Shown here: positions 27,007 through 35,649 of the stretch, piece after piece
Layout: every line of letters begins with the position of its first letter
Numbering within the stretch: position 1 is the first letter of the stretch
Source of the DNA: Lewinellaceae bacterium
GTDB taxonomy: Bacteria > Bacteroidota > Bacteroidia > Chitinophagales > Saprospiraceae
DNA length: 64,000 nucleotides
Direction: 5' to 3'
Assembly: GCA_020636445.1 (NCBI GenBank)
Contig: JACJXV010000004.1
Span: 80,767-144,766 of the forward strand
Made by a program: the position numbers and the translations under genes
The notes under the pieces: generated by a model
The model's database searches: none
Told to the model about the DNA's origin: nothing
What the model saw: only the letters and a program-made list of their open reading frames with translations

Positions 27007-28533
27007 ATGACAGCATCCACTGCGCTTCTGCGTTACCTCCTGGGCTTTGTTCTCCTGATTTTAGGTTCTTTTCCCGTCGCGGGCCAGCATGACTGGGATG
27101 CCGCCATTCAACAAGTTTTGCCGCAAACCCTGAAGGAGCACCGGGCTTTTGTGAGTCTGCCCAACATCCCCACCAACCGGGCGGATATGCAGAAAAACCT
27201 GGACTGGGCCACTGCCGCTTTTAAAGCACAAAAATTTAACGTCCGGTTACTGGAATCGTCAACACTCCCGATTCTCTTTGCCGAACGCATCGTGAGCAAG
27301 GAGGCTAAAACGATTCTCTTTTACCTGCATATCGACGGGCAGCCCGTCAACCCCGCCAATTGGGATCAGGCAGACCCCTTTGTGCCCGTGCTGAAAAGAC
27401 AGAATGGCCAGGGCGCCTGGGAAGCTATCGGCTGGGAAAATCTCGACAGAGCCATCGACCCCGAGTGGCGAATCTTCGGGCGGGCCGCTGCCGATGATAA
27501 AGCCCCCATCATGATGATGCTTACCGCCGTTAAATTGCTCGACCAGGAAAAGACAACACTGCCCTACAATATCAAGATCGTTCTCGATCCCGAAGAGGAA
27601 TCCAGCTCCCACGCCTTTCTTTCTACCCTGGACCAATATAAAAGCGTCTACGCAGCGGATTACCTGATCATCATGGATGGACCGGCGCACCCCTCCAATC
27701 GGCCCACCTTAACCTTTGGTTGCCGGGGAGCAGCTACCTGCAGCATCACGGTCTATGGTGCCAAGCTACCTCAGCATAGCGGGCATTATGGCAATTACGC
27801 CCCTAATCCAGTTTTCGCCTTATCCCACCTGCTCTCAAGCATGAAAGATGAAGCGGGCCGGGTAACCATTGATGGGTATTACGACGGCATCCAGATGACC
27901 CCGGAAGTGCTCGCCTTAATGCACAGTGTTCCGGATGATGAAGGGGAAATTCGTGCCGGACTCGTAATTGCCCAGGAGGAAAAGGTGGGAGAGGGTTATC
28001 AGGAGTCTTTGCAATACCCCTCACTGAATGTGCGGCATATCGAAACTTCCTGGAAAGGGCCGGGCTTAAAAACGATTATCCCCGAGGTAGTGACCGCCCA
28101 CATCGATGTTAGGCTGGTCGTTGAAACGGATGGCGCTAAACAGCTCGACAAAATCCGGCGTCACATCCAGGAACAAGGATACCTCGTGCTGGACCGCGAT
28201 CCTACGGATGAAGAGCGCCTCGAGTATCCGAAAATAGCCAAATTCCTGGGTGATCCGGGCGTAAATGCCTTCCGCACCGAGATGGATGCTCCTTTTGGAA
28301 AAATACTCCGCTCCGCACTGGAAAAGGAATTCGGTCAACCTCCGGTGAGTATCCGTACTATGGGCGGAACGGTGCCTATTATTCCAGCTATCACAACGCT
28401 GGGTATCCCGGCCATCATTGTTCCCATGGTAAATATGGATAACAACCAGCACAACCCGAATGAGAATATCCGTATCGGTAATATGATCGAAGGGATTAAA
28501 ATGTGTATGACGATTCTGACGATGGGTATTTGA
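27007..28533 (+). CDS. secreted M20 family metallopeptidase
   Basis: A dinuclear-zinc carboxypeptidase or dipeptidase of family M20/M20A. The 508-residue product begins with a signal peptide (LLGFVLLILGSFPVAGQ). Metal-binding motifs include ILFYLHIDGQPV (His-x-Asp), GRAAADDKAPIMMML (bridging Asp), DPEEESSS (catalytic Glu pair) and the late NNQHNPNENIRIG with the terminal zinc His. The lid domain is the RHIETSWKGPG to IDVRLV segment. Start: ATG at 27007 is chosen over a TTG at 26998. It is the second gene of the 26395-31409 run; its end lies 53 bp before the DUF1697 gene. Confidence 0.92.
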   Translation: MTASTALLRYLLGFVLLILGSFPVAGQHDWDAAIQQVLPQTLKEHRAFVSLPNIPTNRADMQKNLDWATAAFKAQKFNVRLLESSTLPILFAERIVSKEAKTILFYLHIDGQPVNPANWDQADPFVPVLKRQNGQGAWEAIGWENLDRAIDPEWRIFGRAAADDKAPIMMMLTAVKLLDQEKTTLPYNIKIVLDPEEESSSHAFLSTLDQYKSVYAADYLIIMDGPAHPSNRPTLTFGCRGAATCSITVYGAKLPQHSGHYGNYAPNPVFALSHLLSSMKDEAGRVTIDGYYDGIQMTPEVLALMHSVPDDEGEIRAGLVIAQEEKVGEGYQESLQYPSLNVRHIETSWKGPGLKTIIPEVVTAHIDVRLVVETDGAKQLDKIRRHIQEQGYLVLDRDPTDEERLEYPKIAKFLGDPGVNAFRTEMDAPFGKILRSALEKEFGQPPVSIRTMGGTVPIIPAITTLGIPAIIVPMVNMDNNQHNPNENIRIGNMIEGIKMCMTILTMGI

Positions 28534-28586
28534 CCCGGAAACGGTCTGGGCTATTGAGCAATAGTCGTAAAAAAGTAACAAGAGAA

Positions 28587-29123
28587 ATGACAAAATACCT
28601 GGCAATTCTCCGGGGTATCAATGTAGGTGGCAACCGAAAAATCCTGATGAACGAGCTGAAAGCCTGCATCACGGGCCTGCATTTTTCGGAGGTGTCGACT
28701 TACATCCAAAGTGGCAATGTCCTCTTTACGCCTCCCAACCAAGTGCCGGAGGCCAGCCTGGAAAACACCCTCGAACAGGTAATCCTGGAGACCTTTGGTT
28801 TTGCCGTACCCGTTATCGTGCGTACGGTTACGGAATGGCAGGAGGTTATCAGCCAGAATCCTTTTTGGCAAACCCCGGTCGAGCACCTTCATTTGACGCT
28901 GTTAAAAGAGCCACCCACTCCCGCAGCCCTGCAAAAATTTGCGGAAAACGATTTTTCTCCGGACCAATTTGCGGTGATCGGCAGGCATGTTTTTATTTTT
29001 TGTGCCGGAAAATATAGCGACTCCAAGCTGACCAACGCCTTTATTGAAAAAAAGCTGCAGGTGCAGGCCACTACCCGCAATTGGCAAACGGTTCTTAAGC
29101 TGGCCGAATTGGCTGCCCTTTAA
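28587..29123 (+). CDS. DUF1697 family protein
   Basis: A 178-residue cytoplasmic protein with the DUF1697 signature: YLAILRGINVGGNRKILMNELKACITGLHFSEVSTYIQSGNVLFTP, read here in pieces, followed by VPVIVRTVTEWQEVISQNPF and a C-terminal TRNWQTVLKLAEL. The function of the family is not known. The ATG at 28587 starts directly with the conserved N-terminus; a longer frame from 28503 overlaps the M20 gene and adds a poor N-terminus. Codons and spacing fit the M20 and M28 peptidase genes on either side. Confidence 0.92.
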   Translation: MTKYLAILRGINVGGNRKILMNELKACITGLHFSEVSTYIQSGNVLFTPPNQVPEASLENTLEQVILETFGFAVPVIVRTVTEWQEVISQNPFWQTPVEHLHLTLLKEPPTPAALQKFAENDFSPDQFAVIGRHVFIFCAGKYSDSKLTNAFIEKKLQVQATTRNWQTVLKLAELAAL

Positions 29124-29210
29124 TTTTTGACAGCTACACGGTCACTGGGCCTTCCGGACAGGTTAGCAGAGACCAGGCAAGTTTATTATCTTTCTCAAAA
29201 TATTACCATC

Positions 29211-31409
29211 ATGTATAGAACAGCAACCTTACTACTTATTCTGCTGGGGTTGAGCACTACCCTGGTAGCACAATCCACCGATTTATGGGGTTTTACCCCC
29301 GAAAATGCTCAGCGACAATTGGCGCTGGAAGCGAAGTTCGACCAGGCCATTAATGTTACCAACTTCGATGCCTGGATCAAGGAGCTTGCCGGAAAACCCC
29401 ACCATGTGGGTTCACCGCACGGGCGCGCGAATGCCGAAACCATGGTACGCCTACTGCGCGAATGGGGTTGGGATGCGCAGATAGAAACCTTTTACGTATT
29501 GTTTCCCACCCCCAAAGTACGCCTGGTTGAACTTGTGGGGCCAAAGCCATACAAAGCCAAACTGGCCGAGGGCGTTATTCCGGGTGATCCTTACACCGCA
29601 CAACCGGGGCAATTGCCCACTTACAATGCTTTCTCCGCAGACGGCGATGTAACCGCCGATTTGGTCTTCGTGAACTACGGCGTCCCCGGCGATTACGAAC
29701 AACTGGAGCGCATGGGTATTGATGTCAAAGGCAAAATCGTTATTGCCAAATATGGGGGTAGCTGGCGGGGTATCAAACCCAAAGTAGCTGCCGAGCACGG
29801 TGCTATTGGGTGTATCATTTATTCTGATCCGGAGGATGATGGCTATTTCGAAGGCGATGTTTATCCGGAAGGGGCCTTTAAAACGGCCAGTGGTGCCCAG
29901 CGGGGTTCCGTACTGGATATGCCGCTTTACCCCGGCGATCCGCTGACCCCCAATGTGGGAGCCACTCAGGACGCCAAGCGCCTGGAGCGCAAAGATGCGC
30001 CTACCTTAATGAAAATTCCGGTACTCCCGATCTCGTATGAAGATGCCCAGCCCTTACTGGCAGCCCTACGGGGCCCCGTAGCTCCAGCCGCCTGGAGGGG
30101 AGGTCTGCCTATCACCTATCACATAGGCCCTGGCCCGGCCAAAGTGCACCTCAAACTGGAGTTTGACTGGAGCCTGCAGCCTGCTCACAACGTTATTGCC
30201 AAAATGCGCGGCAGTGAATTCCCCGATGAATGGGTAATCCGGGGGAACCACCACGATGCCTGGGTACACGGTGCCTCCGACCCCGTCAGTGGCATGGTCG
30301 CTGTGCTGGAAGAAGCCCGGATTATCGGTGAGCTCGTCAAACAAGGCCAACGGCCAAAAAGAACCTTAGTCTATTGTGCCTGGGACGCCGAAGAGCCCGG
30401 CCTTCTGGGCTCTACTGAATGGGTAGAGTTCCATGCCGATGAGCTCCGCCAGAAGGCGGTTGCCTATATCAACTCCGATGGCAACGGCCGCGGCTATTTG
30501 TATGCCGGAGGATCACACACGCTGGAGAAGTTTTTCAATCAGGTAGCCCGGGATGTCAAGGATCCGCAGCATGGAATTTCCGTATTGGAGCGCCGCCGCT
30601 CAGCCAGTATGGTTCAGGGGCAGGATATGAGCAGCCTTGAGTTAGGTGCTCTCGGCTCCGGATCGGACTATACGCCATTTATTCAGCACCTGGGTATTGC
30701 CAGTATGAATATTGGCTACGGTGGTGAAAGTGATGGTGGTGAATACCATACCAATTACGACACCTATCCGCATTATACCCGGTTCAAAGATCCGGGACTT
30801 GCTTATGGGGTAGCGTTGGCTGAAACGGGTGGGCGCACCGCCCTGCGACTGGCCAATGCCGATCTACTGCCTTTCGACTTTCAACGGTTTTCCCGTACCG
30901 TCAACCAGTATGCTGAAGACCTGATGAAAATGACGGATAGCCAGCGGCAAAAATTTGAGCGGCAAAACAAACTACTCGCGGAAGGTGCCTACAAGTATAC
31001 CACTGATCCACGCCAGCCGCTGTTGGCTCCCAAGCCCAAAGCGGCAGTACCTTACCTGAATTTTGCCCCCCTGCAAAATGCCCTCGCTGAGCTAAAGCAA
31101 GCGGCCGATAATTACCAAGCAGCGGCCAGCAAAGCGAATTTGACGCAAGCTGCCCAAACGAACCAGCTGCTAATCCAGGCCGAACGCGCCCTGACCCGCG
31201 AAGCGGGGCTCCCACGCCGGCCCTGGTTCCAGCATCACATTTATGCACCTGGGTTTTATACGGGATATGGGGTGAAAACCCTCCCGGGAATCCGGGAAGC
31301 CATTGAAGAAGAAAAATACACGGAAGCACAGGAGCAAGTACAGATCCTGGCCGATGTACTGGCTGGATTTACGCAGCTAGTCAATATGGCAGCGGCTAAG
31401 TTGAAATAA
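29211..31409 (+). CDS. secreted M28 peptidase, glutamate carboxypeptidase II type
   Basis: A 732-residue zinc exopeptidase of the PSMA/glutamate carboxypeptidase II type, secreted (MYRTATLLLILLGLSTTLVAQ signal). Domains in order: N-terminal M28 part with VGSPHGRANAETMVRLLREWGWDA; a PA insert (ADLVFVNYGVPGDYEQLERMGIDVKGKIVIAKYGG, read in pieces); the zinc core with NHHDAWVHGASDPVSG, WDAEEPGLLGSTEW, INSDGNG, SDYTPFIQHLGI and DGGEYHTNYDTY; and a C-terminal helical transferrin-receptor-like dimerisation domain. All expected zinc ligands (His, Asp, Glu, Asp, His) appear present. Neighbour to the M20 peptidase gene, suggesting peptide scavenging. A hairpin terminator follows. Confidence 0.94.
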   Translation: MYRTATLLLILLGLSTTLVAQSTDLWGFTPENAQRQLALEAKFDQAINVTNFDAWIKELAGKPHHVGSPHGRANAETMVRLLREWGWDAQIETFYVLFPTPKVRLVELVGPKPYKAKLAEGVIPGDPYTAQPGQLPTYNAFSADGDVTADLVFVNYGVPGDYEQLERMGIDVKGKIVIAKYGGSWRGIKPKVAAEHGAIGCIIYSDPEDDGYFEGDVYPEGAFKTASGAQRGSVLDMPLYPGDPLTPNVGATQDAKRLERKDAPTLMKIPVLPISYEDAQPLLAALRGPVAPAAWRGGLPITYHIGPGPAKVHLKLEFDWSLQPAHNVIAKMRGSEFPDEWVIRGNHHDAWVHGASDPVSGMVAVLEEARIIGELVKQGQRPKRTLVYCAWDAEEPGLLGSTEWVEFHADELRQKAVAYINSDGNGRGYLYAGGSHTLEKFFNQVARDVKDPQHGISVLERRRSASMVQGQDMSSLELGALGSGSDYTPFIQHLGIASMNIGYGGESDGGEYHTNYDTYPHYTRFKDPGLAYGVALAETGGRTALRLANADLLPFDFQRFSRTVNQYAEDLMKMTDSQRQKFERQNKLLAEGAYKYTTDPRQPLLAPKPKAAVPYLNFAPLQNALAELKQAADNYQAAASKANLTQAAQTNQLLIQAERALTREAGLPRRPWFQHHIYAPGFYTGYGVKTLPGIREAIEEEKYTEAQEQVQILADVLAGFTQLVNMAAAKLK

Positions 31410-31418
31410 CCAAGCTGC

Positions 31419-31448
31419 GGTAGGGTTGCCACCACTGGCAACCCTACC
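31419..31448. terminator. bidirectional hairpin terminator
   Basis: Perfect 13-bp stem GGTAGGGTTGCCA with a 4-nt loop, 10 bp after the M28 peptidase stop and 5 bp before the stop of the convergent membrane-protein gene. Confidence 0.85.
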
Positions 31449-31452
31449 CTTA

Positions 31453-31968
31453 TTATTCCTCATACCCCGGGCCAAAGGACCGCTTGAATCCAAAGCGCAT
31501 GGCCAGCATGGCGGCGGCAAAAATCAGCACAACCACCCAGAAGGGCATCCACAGGAAGGCAATGATGTGCGTCCGATCGGCAAGCCACATCAATACCAAT
31601 ACCGCTGTGATCATCATCATCAACCCCGACAATTTATCGAATCCGGGAATGTAGCGCATATCAATGTTCTTCCGGATAATCGCCAGGGTGAATATCATCG
31701 AGAGAATCGGCAGCACCTGTGTAAACAGATCCATATTCATGACACTCTGCCGCTCGAAAAGGAACTGGTATACGTTTAAGGTTACCGCGAATAGTCCGGG
31801 AACAGCGGCCCCATATATAATGCCGGAATACAGGTAATTCCAGGGACTCTCCTGGCCCCGCCGACCCAGCCCGCCAAGCATCAGCGCCAGGACAGGCAGT
31901 AAAGCAAAAAAGCCCACCACAAAGGCAGGATGTTCACTAATATAGTCGAAAAGATCTTTGAGGGTCAT
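31453..31968 (-). CDS. integral membrane protein, unknown function
   Basis: Not recognised. The 171-residue product has about four or five hydrophobic helices: FVVGFFALLPVLALMLGGLG, YLYSGIIYGAAVPGLFAVTLNVYQ, LFTQVLPILSMIFTLAII, LSGLMMMITAVLVLMWLA and FLWMPFWVVVLIFAAAMLAM, with short basic loops. It ends in a soluble FKRSFGPGYEE tail. No signal peptide and no catalytic motif is visible. It is convergent with the M28 gene and preceded by a repeat-rich 366-bp gap. Confidence 0.8.
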   Translation of the reverse strand: MTLKDLFDYISEHPAFVVGFFALLPVLALMLGGLGRRGQESPWNYLYSGIIYGAAVPGLFAVTLNVYQFLFERQSVMNMDLFTQVLPILSMIFTLAIIRKNIDMRYIPGFDKLSGLMMMITAVLVLMWLADRTHIIAFLWMPFWVVVLIFAAAMLAMRFGFKRSFGPGYEE

Positions 31969-32078
31969 TGGGCACAGGATTTGTTGTCAGAAAATTGAAA
32001 AGCTATCCGAAAGATAGAAAATTCAATTATTCTTTCCACGCGTAGGTGTAACACACAATGGGACCCCCAGCTGCCAGG

Positions 32079-32322
32079 TATTGGCGCATTGGGTATTGGC
32101 TGTTGGCGCATTGGCTAAAAAATAAACCCTATAAACCGAGTAGCGCAGCATAAACCGAGTGAGCAACGCGAACGGAAACCCCTCTCTAAACCAGTGAGCG
32201 CAGCGAACGGCTCTAAACTAGTAGGAAGCGAAGCAACCTACGGCTCTAAACCAGTGAGCGCAGCGAACGACTCTAAACCAGCGGGGAGCGACAGCGACAC
32301 GCGACTCTAAACCCACAAACCA
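32079..32322. repeat. degenerate tandem repeats upstream of a membrane-protein gene
   Basis: Fills most of the 366-bp gap 31969-32334, which has no gene. The first part (32079-32117) has TTGGCGCATTGG twice. From about 32127 to 32322 six or seven degenerate units of about 27-34 bp follow, each of the form CTCTAAACCAGTGAGCGCAG..AACGG. The unit resembles a short phrase repeated with drift; no coding frame crosses it. Confidence 0.8.
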
Positions 32323-32334
32323 TTTGGAAACTCC

Positions 32335-33579
32335 CTACAAATCCAGCAGCATCGCGGTAGGATCCTCCAGGTAGTCTTTTACTTTCACCAGGAAGGTGAC
32401 CGAAGAAGAGCCATCAATCACGCGGTGATCATACGACATCGCCAGGTACATCATTGGGCGGATTTCAACCTGCCCGTTGACGGCTACCGGACGCTCTTTA
32501 ATCGCGTGCATCCCCAGGATTGCTGATTGAGGCTCGTTGAGAATTGGCGTGCTGATCAGCGACCCAAAAACCCCGCCATTGGTGATTGTAAAGGTACCTC
32601 CGCTCATCTCTTCCAGAGAGAGGGCGCCGGTGCGGGCCTTTTCGGCCAGTACTTTGAGCTGCTTCTCAATCTCGGCAAAATTGAGTGACTCGATATTGCG
32701 GATAGGTGGCACCACCAGACCATTCGGTGTGGAGATGGCAAAAGAAATATCGACAAAGTTATGGTAAACCAGCTCGTCGCCATCAATCTGGGCATTGACT
32801 TCTGGCATCTGGTGCAGCGCTTTGGCACAGGCTTTGGCGAAGATGGACATAAAGCCCAGCTTAATCCCGTACTTTTCTACAAAGCGATCCTGGTATTTGG
32901 CGCGCAGCTTCATCACCTCGGTCAGATCAACCTCGTTGAAGGTGGTGAGCATGGCAGTTTCATTTTTGGCACTCACCAGGCGCTTGGCAATGGTACGCCG
33001 CATGCGACTCATTTTCTTGCGCTCAACTTCCCGGCTAAATGCAGCAGCTGGAGTTGCCGGGGCTGGAGTTGGTGTCGTTGCAGACTTGGCCGGAGCAGGA
33101 GCTGCCGGCTTATTAGCAACCGCTTCCAGGGCATCGGCTTTCGTAATCCGGCCATCACGGCCCGAACCGGTCACCTGTGCGGGAGCGACATCATTTTCTT
33201 TGAGAATCTTACTGGCTGCCGGTGAAGGGTGCCCACTGGCGTAAGTACTTGATTCGGCCGCCACAGGAGCCTTAGCCGCAGCTTCTTTTTTAGGCTCGGC
33301 AGCCGGAGCCGCTGGAGCTGGTGCTGCCGCATCGGCGGTTACACTGGTATCAATCCGGGCGACCAGACCGCCTATTTCCAGATCATCCCCTTCACTGGCC
33401 ACATAGATCAATTTGCCGGAGGCTTCCGCAGGAAACTCCAGCGTTGCCTTGTCCGACTCGAACTCACAAATAGGCTCATCGAGTTTTACAAAAGCGCCAT
33501 CCTCTTTGAGCCAGCGCGACAAGGTTACTTCGTTGATCGATTCCCCTACAGAAGGAACACGCATTTCTACTACACTCAT
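32335..33579 (-). CDS. sucB: dihydrolipoamide succinyltransferase, E2 of 2-oxoglutarate dehydrogenase
   Basis: Core E2 subunit of the 2-oxoglutarate dehydrogenase complex in the TCA cycle, moving the succinyl group from lipoate to CoA. The 414 residues comprise a lipoyl domain (ESDKATLEF, lipoyl-lysine K44), an Ala/Pro-rich linker, the E3-binding domain (ASPAASKILKENDVAPAQVTGSGRDGRITKADAL, read in pieces), another linker, and the CoA-acyltransferase domain with MRRTIAKRLV and the catalytic SYDHRVIDG (H385, D389). No sucA (E1) or lpd is next to it, unlike the common sucAB order. Its 5' neighbour on the minus strand is unrelated. Confidence 0.94.
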   Translation of the reverse strand: MSVVEMRVPSVGESINEVTLSRWLKEDGAFVKLDEPICEFESDKATLEFPAEASGKLIYVASEGDDLEIGGLVARIDTSVTADAAAPAPAAPAAEPKKEAAAKAPVAAESSTYASGHPSPAASKILKENDVAPAQVTGSGRDGRITKADALEAVANKPAAPAPAKSATTPTPAPATPAAAFSREVERKKMSRMRRTIAKRLVSAKNETAMLTTFNEVDLTEVMKLRAKYQDRFVEKYGIKLGFMSIFAKACAKALHQMPEVNAQIDGDELVYHNFVDISFAISTPNGLVVPPIRNIESLNFAEIEKQLKVLAEKARTGALSLEEMSGGTFTITNGGVFGSLISTPILNEPQSAILGMHAIKERPVAVNGQVEIRPMMYLAMSYDHRVIDGSSSVTFLVKVKDYLEDPTAMLLDL

Positions 33580-33787
33580 ACTTAGCGATATCTGGATGTC
33601 TGGGTTAATAAGCTATCCTACAGGGAATTCGCCACCGGGCGGGTGAATCACCCCTGTTAATTAGCACTGCAATATTCCGGCAAAATCCTTACTAAACAAA
33701 ATGGATTGCTGATTTTTAAGGAATTATTTGCCGTAACTTCCTTTGCCTTGCTCCCTTATCATAACTCGTTGGAAACAAAAATAGTTG

Positions 33788-34723
33788 TCAAAACCGGGGC
33801 TTAAAACAATGAATGACCCCAGCGCCATCTTTTCCTTCATTGGCTACGTACAAAGTACCGTCCGTATCAATGCATAACCCTTCCGGTTGTGGGTGGACTT
33901 TCTTTTTTAATTTCACGATGTGGCGTATTCCCCCGGCAGGCGTCATCACCAGCATGACTTTGCCCACCGAAGAGCATAAGTAGTAATCGCCCGTTGTGGG
34001 ATGAATAGCCAGGGCAGCTGGTGCAAATCCGTTTTCCTCCAGAAAAAACTCCCGTAGCTTGTCCCAGGAATCTACTTCACGGTGCTCCTCCAGATAGGCC
34101 TCCACTGTCACCGGCAACAAACAGTAAAGCGGATTGGGCTCCAGCTGGTTTGTCTTTAAGTCAAAGGCATAGATTGCCTTGCAGGCCACCCCCGCCACAC
34201 CATCGTTACCTTTACACGCCAATAATAACCGATGGTTGGCGGCATCATAGGCCAGCCCTTCTACATCGTTACTCTTTGTCAGGAAATCGTTGAACTCTTT
34301 CGCTGCTTGCTGCTGTTGACCGGGATGCTGAATGCGCACCAGGGTACCGGAACTACGCAGTGCATAGACGTCTTTACCTACTGCCTCAATTCCTTCATAA
34401 TCGCCATCGGCGGCAAAAGGAATTTCCTGCTTCACCCGGCCTGTAACTTTGTCGATGTAAAAGAGTGTTCCTTTCTCGTCCTGTACTGCCAATAAATACC
34501 GGCCATTATGGGACATACTCAACCCCGAGATTTCCCGCAGCTCTGCAGGCATCGTAAAGGTTTGATCAGGGTTTTCCAGATCATAAGGGAAATCGTACCC
34601 TTGTTGTGCCAGTGTATCCACATAAGCAGTTATGGCACAGGTACGTACCGGAGGGCTAAGGGCACCGGGCTCACAGGCCGCCAGCACCGCACTCAGCATC
34701 AATATCCATCCACTCACTTGCAC
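33788..34723 (-). CDS. lipoprotein of the SdiA-regulated family
   Basis: A 311-residue lipoprotein (signal MQVSGWILMLSAVLAAC). The mature part has beta-propeller repeats of the SdiA-regulated type: LREISGLSMSHNGRYLLAVQDEKGTLFYID, DYEGIEAVGKDVYALRSSGTLVRI, SNDVEGLAYDAANHRLLLACKG and HPQPEGLCIDTDGTLYVANEG, read in pieces. The presence of four WD-like or NHL-like blades supports a small propeller fold. Function is unknown; other members of the family are predicted periplasmic or surface proteins. Its frame ends 51 bp upstream of lgt on the same strand, so both may share a transcript. Confidence 0.88.
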   Translation of the reverse strand: MQVSGWILMLSAVLAACEPGALSPPVRTCAITAYVDTLAQQGYDFPYDLENPDQTFTMPAELREISGLSMSHNGRYLLAVQDEKGTLFYIDKVTGRVKQEIPFAADGDYEGIEAVGKDVYALRSSGTLVRIQHPGQQQQAAKEFNDFLTKSNDVEGLAYDAANHRLLLACKGNDGVAGVACKAIYAFDLKTNQLEPNPLYCLLPVTVEAYLEEHREVDSWDKLREFFLEENGFAPAALAIHPTTGDYYLCSSVGKVMLVMTPAGGIRHIVKLKKKVHPQPEGLCIDTDGTLYVANEGKDGAGVIHCFKPRF

Positions 34724-34774
34724 AGTTTTAGAGCTACTTCGCGCACCATGCGCAACCCCTAACCGACTAAAATG

Positions 34775-35578
34775 CTATGCTTGCTTGGGCCAGGGGCGAA
34801 ATACGAAATACAAGCCTATCGCCACAAAGGGTATACTTAATAACTGCCCGGTACTTAGAATATTGCCAAAAGCGGTCTCAAATCCGCCCTGGCTTTCTTT
34901 GAAAAATTCCCAGACAAACCGCACACCCCACACCAGAATCATGAACATCCCAAACAGGTAACCCGGCTTGTTTCGCTTATCTGTTTTCCAATAGATCAGG
35001 TACAAAATGACAAAGATGATCAGGTAGCTGAATGATTCGTATAACTGCACCGGGTGACGGGGTAAGCCATTCGGCCCATCTTCCCGCACGAATAAAAAAG
35101 CCCAGGGCACATCAGCAGGGCGACCCAGGATTTCGGAGTTCATCAGGTTGCCCAAGCGAATGAAAAAACCTGCCAGGGCAGATGGGGCCGCTACTTTGTC
35201 CATAATCCACAGAATGGATTTTTTGGATACCCGCCGCGAAAAGAGCCATAAGGCAAAAATGACTCCAAAGGCTCCACCATGGCTGGCCAGCCCTCCTTTC
35301 CAAACCTGTGGAATTTCCATCAGGTGGTCCTGGTAATAGTCCCAATCGTAAAAAAAGACATGCCCTAACCGTGCGCCAATTACAGCACCCGTAACGATGT
35401 AGACAAACGCTGTGTCCAACCATTCTTCCGGGGCTTTTTCTGCCAGGAACATCCGCCGGACCATGAATAACCCGATTAGAAATCCTGACGCAAATAATAA
35501 GCCGTACCACCTTAAGGTTAAAGGGCCCAGGTGGACAATTTCCGGAGAAGCATTCCAGGTGATGTAGTTCAGTATCAT
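34775..35578 (-). CDS. lgt: prolipoprotein diacylglyceryl transferase Lgt
   Basis: Transfers diacylglycerol from phosphatidylglycerol to the lipobox cysteine of prolipoproteins. The 267-residue inner-membrane enzyme from ATG 35578 has about seven hydrophobic helices, the SHGGAFG motif and the family signature FIRLGNLMNSEILG with the conserved Arg-x-x-Gly-Asn, plus RHPVQLYE. An earlier ATG at 35617 would add 13 residues not typical of Lgt. The window encodes several lipoproteins that would be its substrates. Downstream on the same strand lies the SdiA-regulated lipoprotein gene. Confidence 0.95.
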   Translation of the reverse strand: MILNYITWNASPEIVHLGPLTLRWYGLLFASGFLIGLFMVRRMFLAEKAPEEWLDTAFVYIVTGAVIGARLGHVFFYDWDYYQDHLMEIPQVWKGGLASHGGAFGVIFALWLFSRRVSKKSILWIMDKVAAPSALAGFFIRLGNLMNSEILGRPADVPWAFLFVREDGPNGLPRHPVQLYESFSYLIIFVILYLIYWKTDKRNKPGYLFGMFMILVWGVRFVWEFFKESQGGFETAFGNILSTGQLLSIPFVAIGLYFVFRPWPKQA

Positions 35579-35649
35579 GATATTCGATTCATATAAGCAA
35601 TGATCCAATAATAACAACTTTTGGGCAACCCCAGGGCCTTTTCCTTGGC

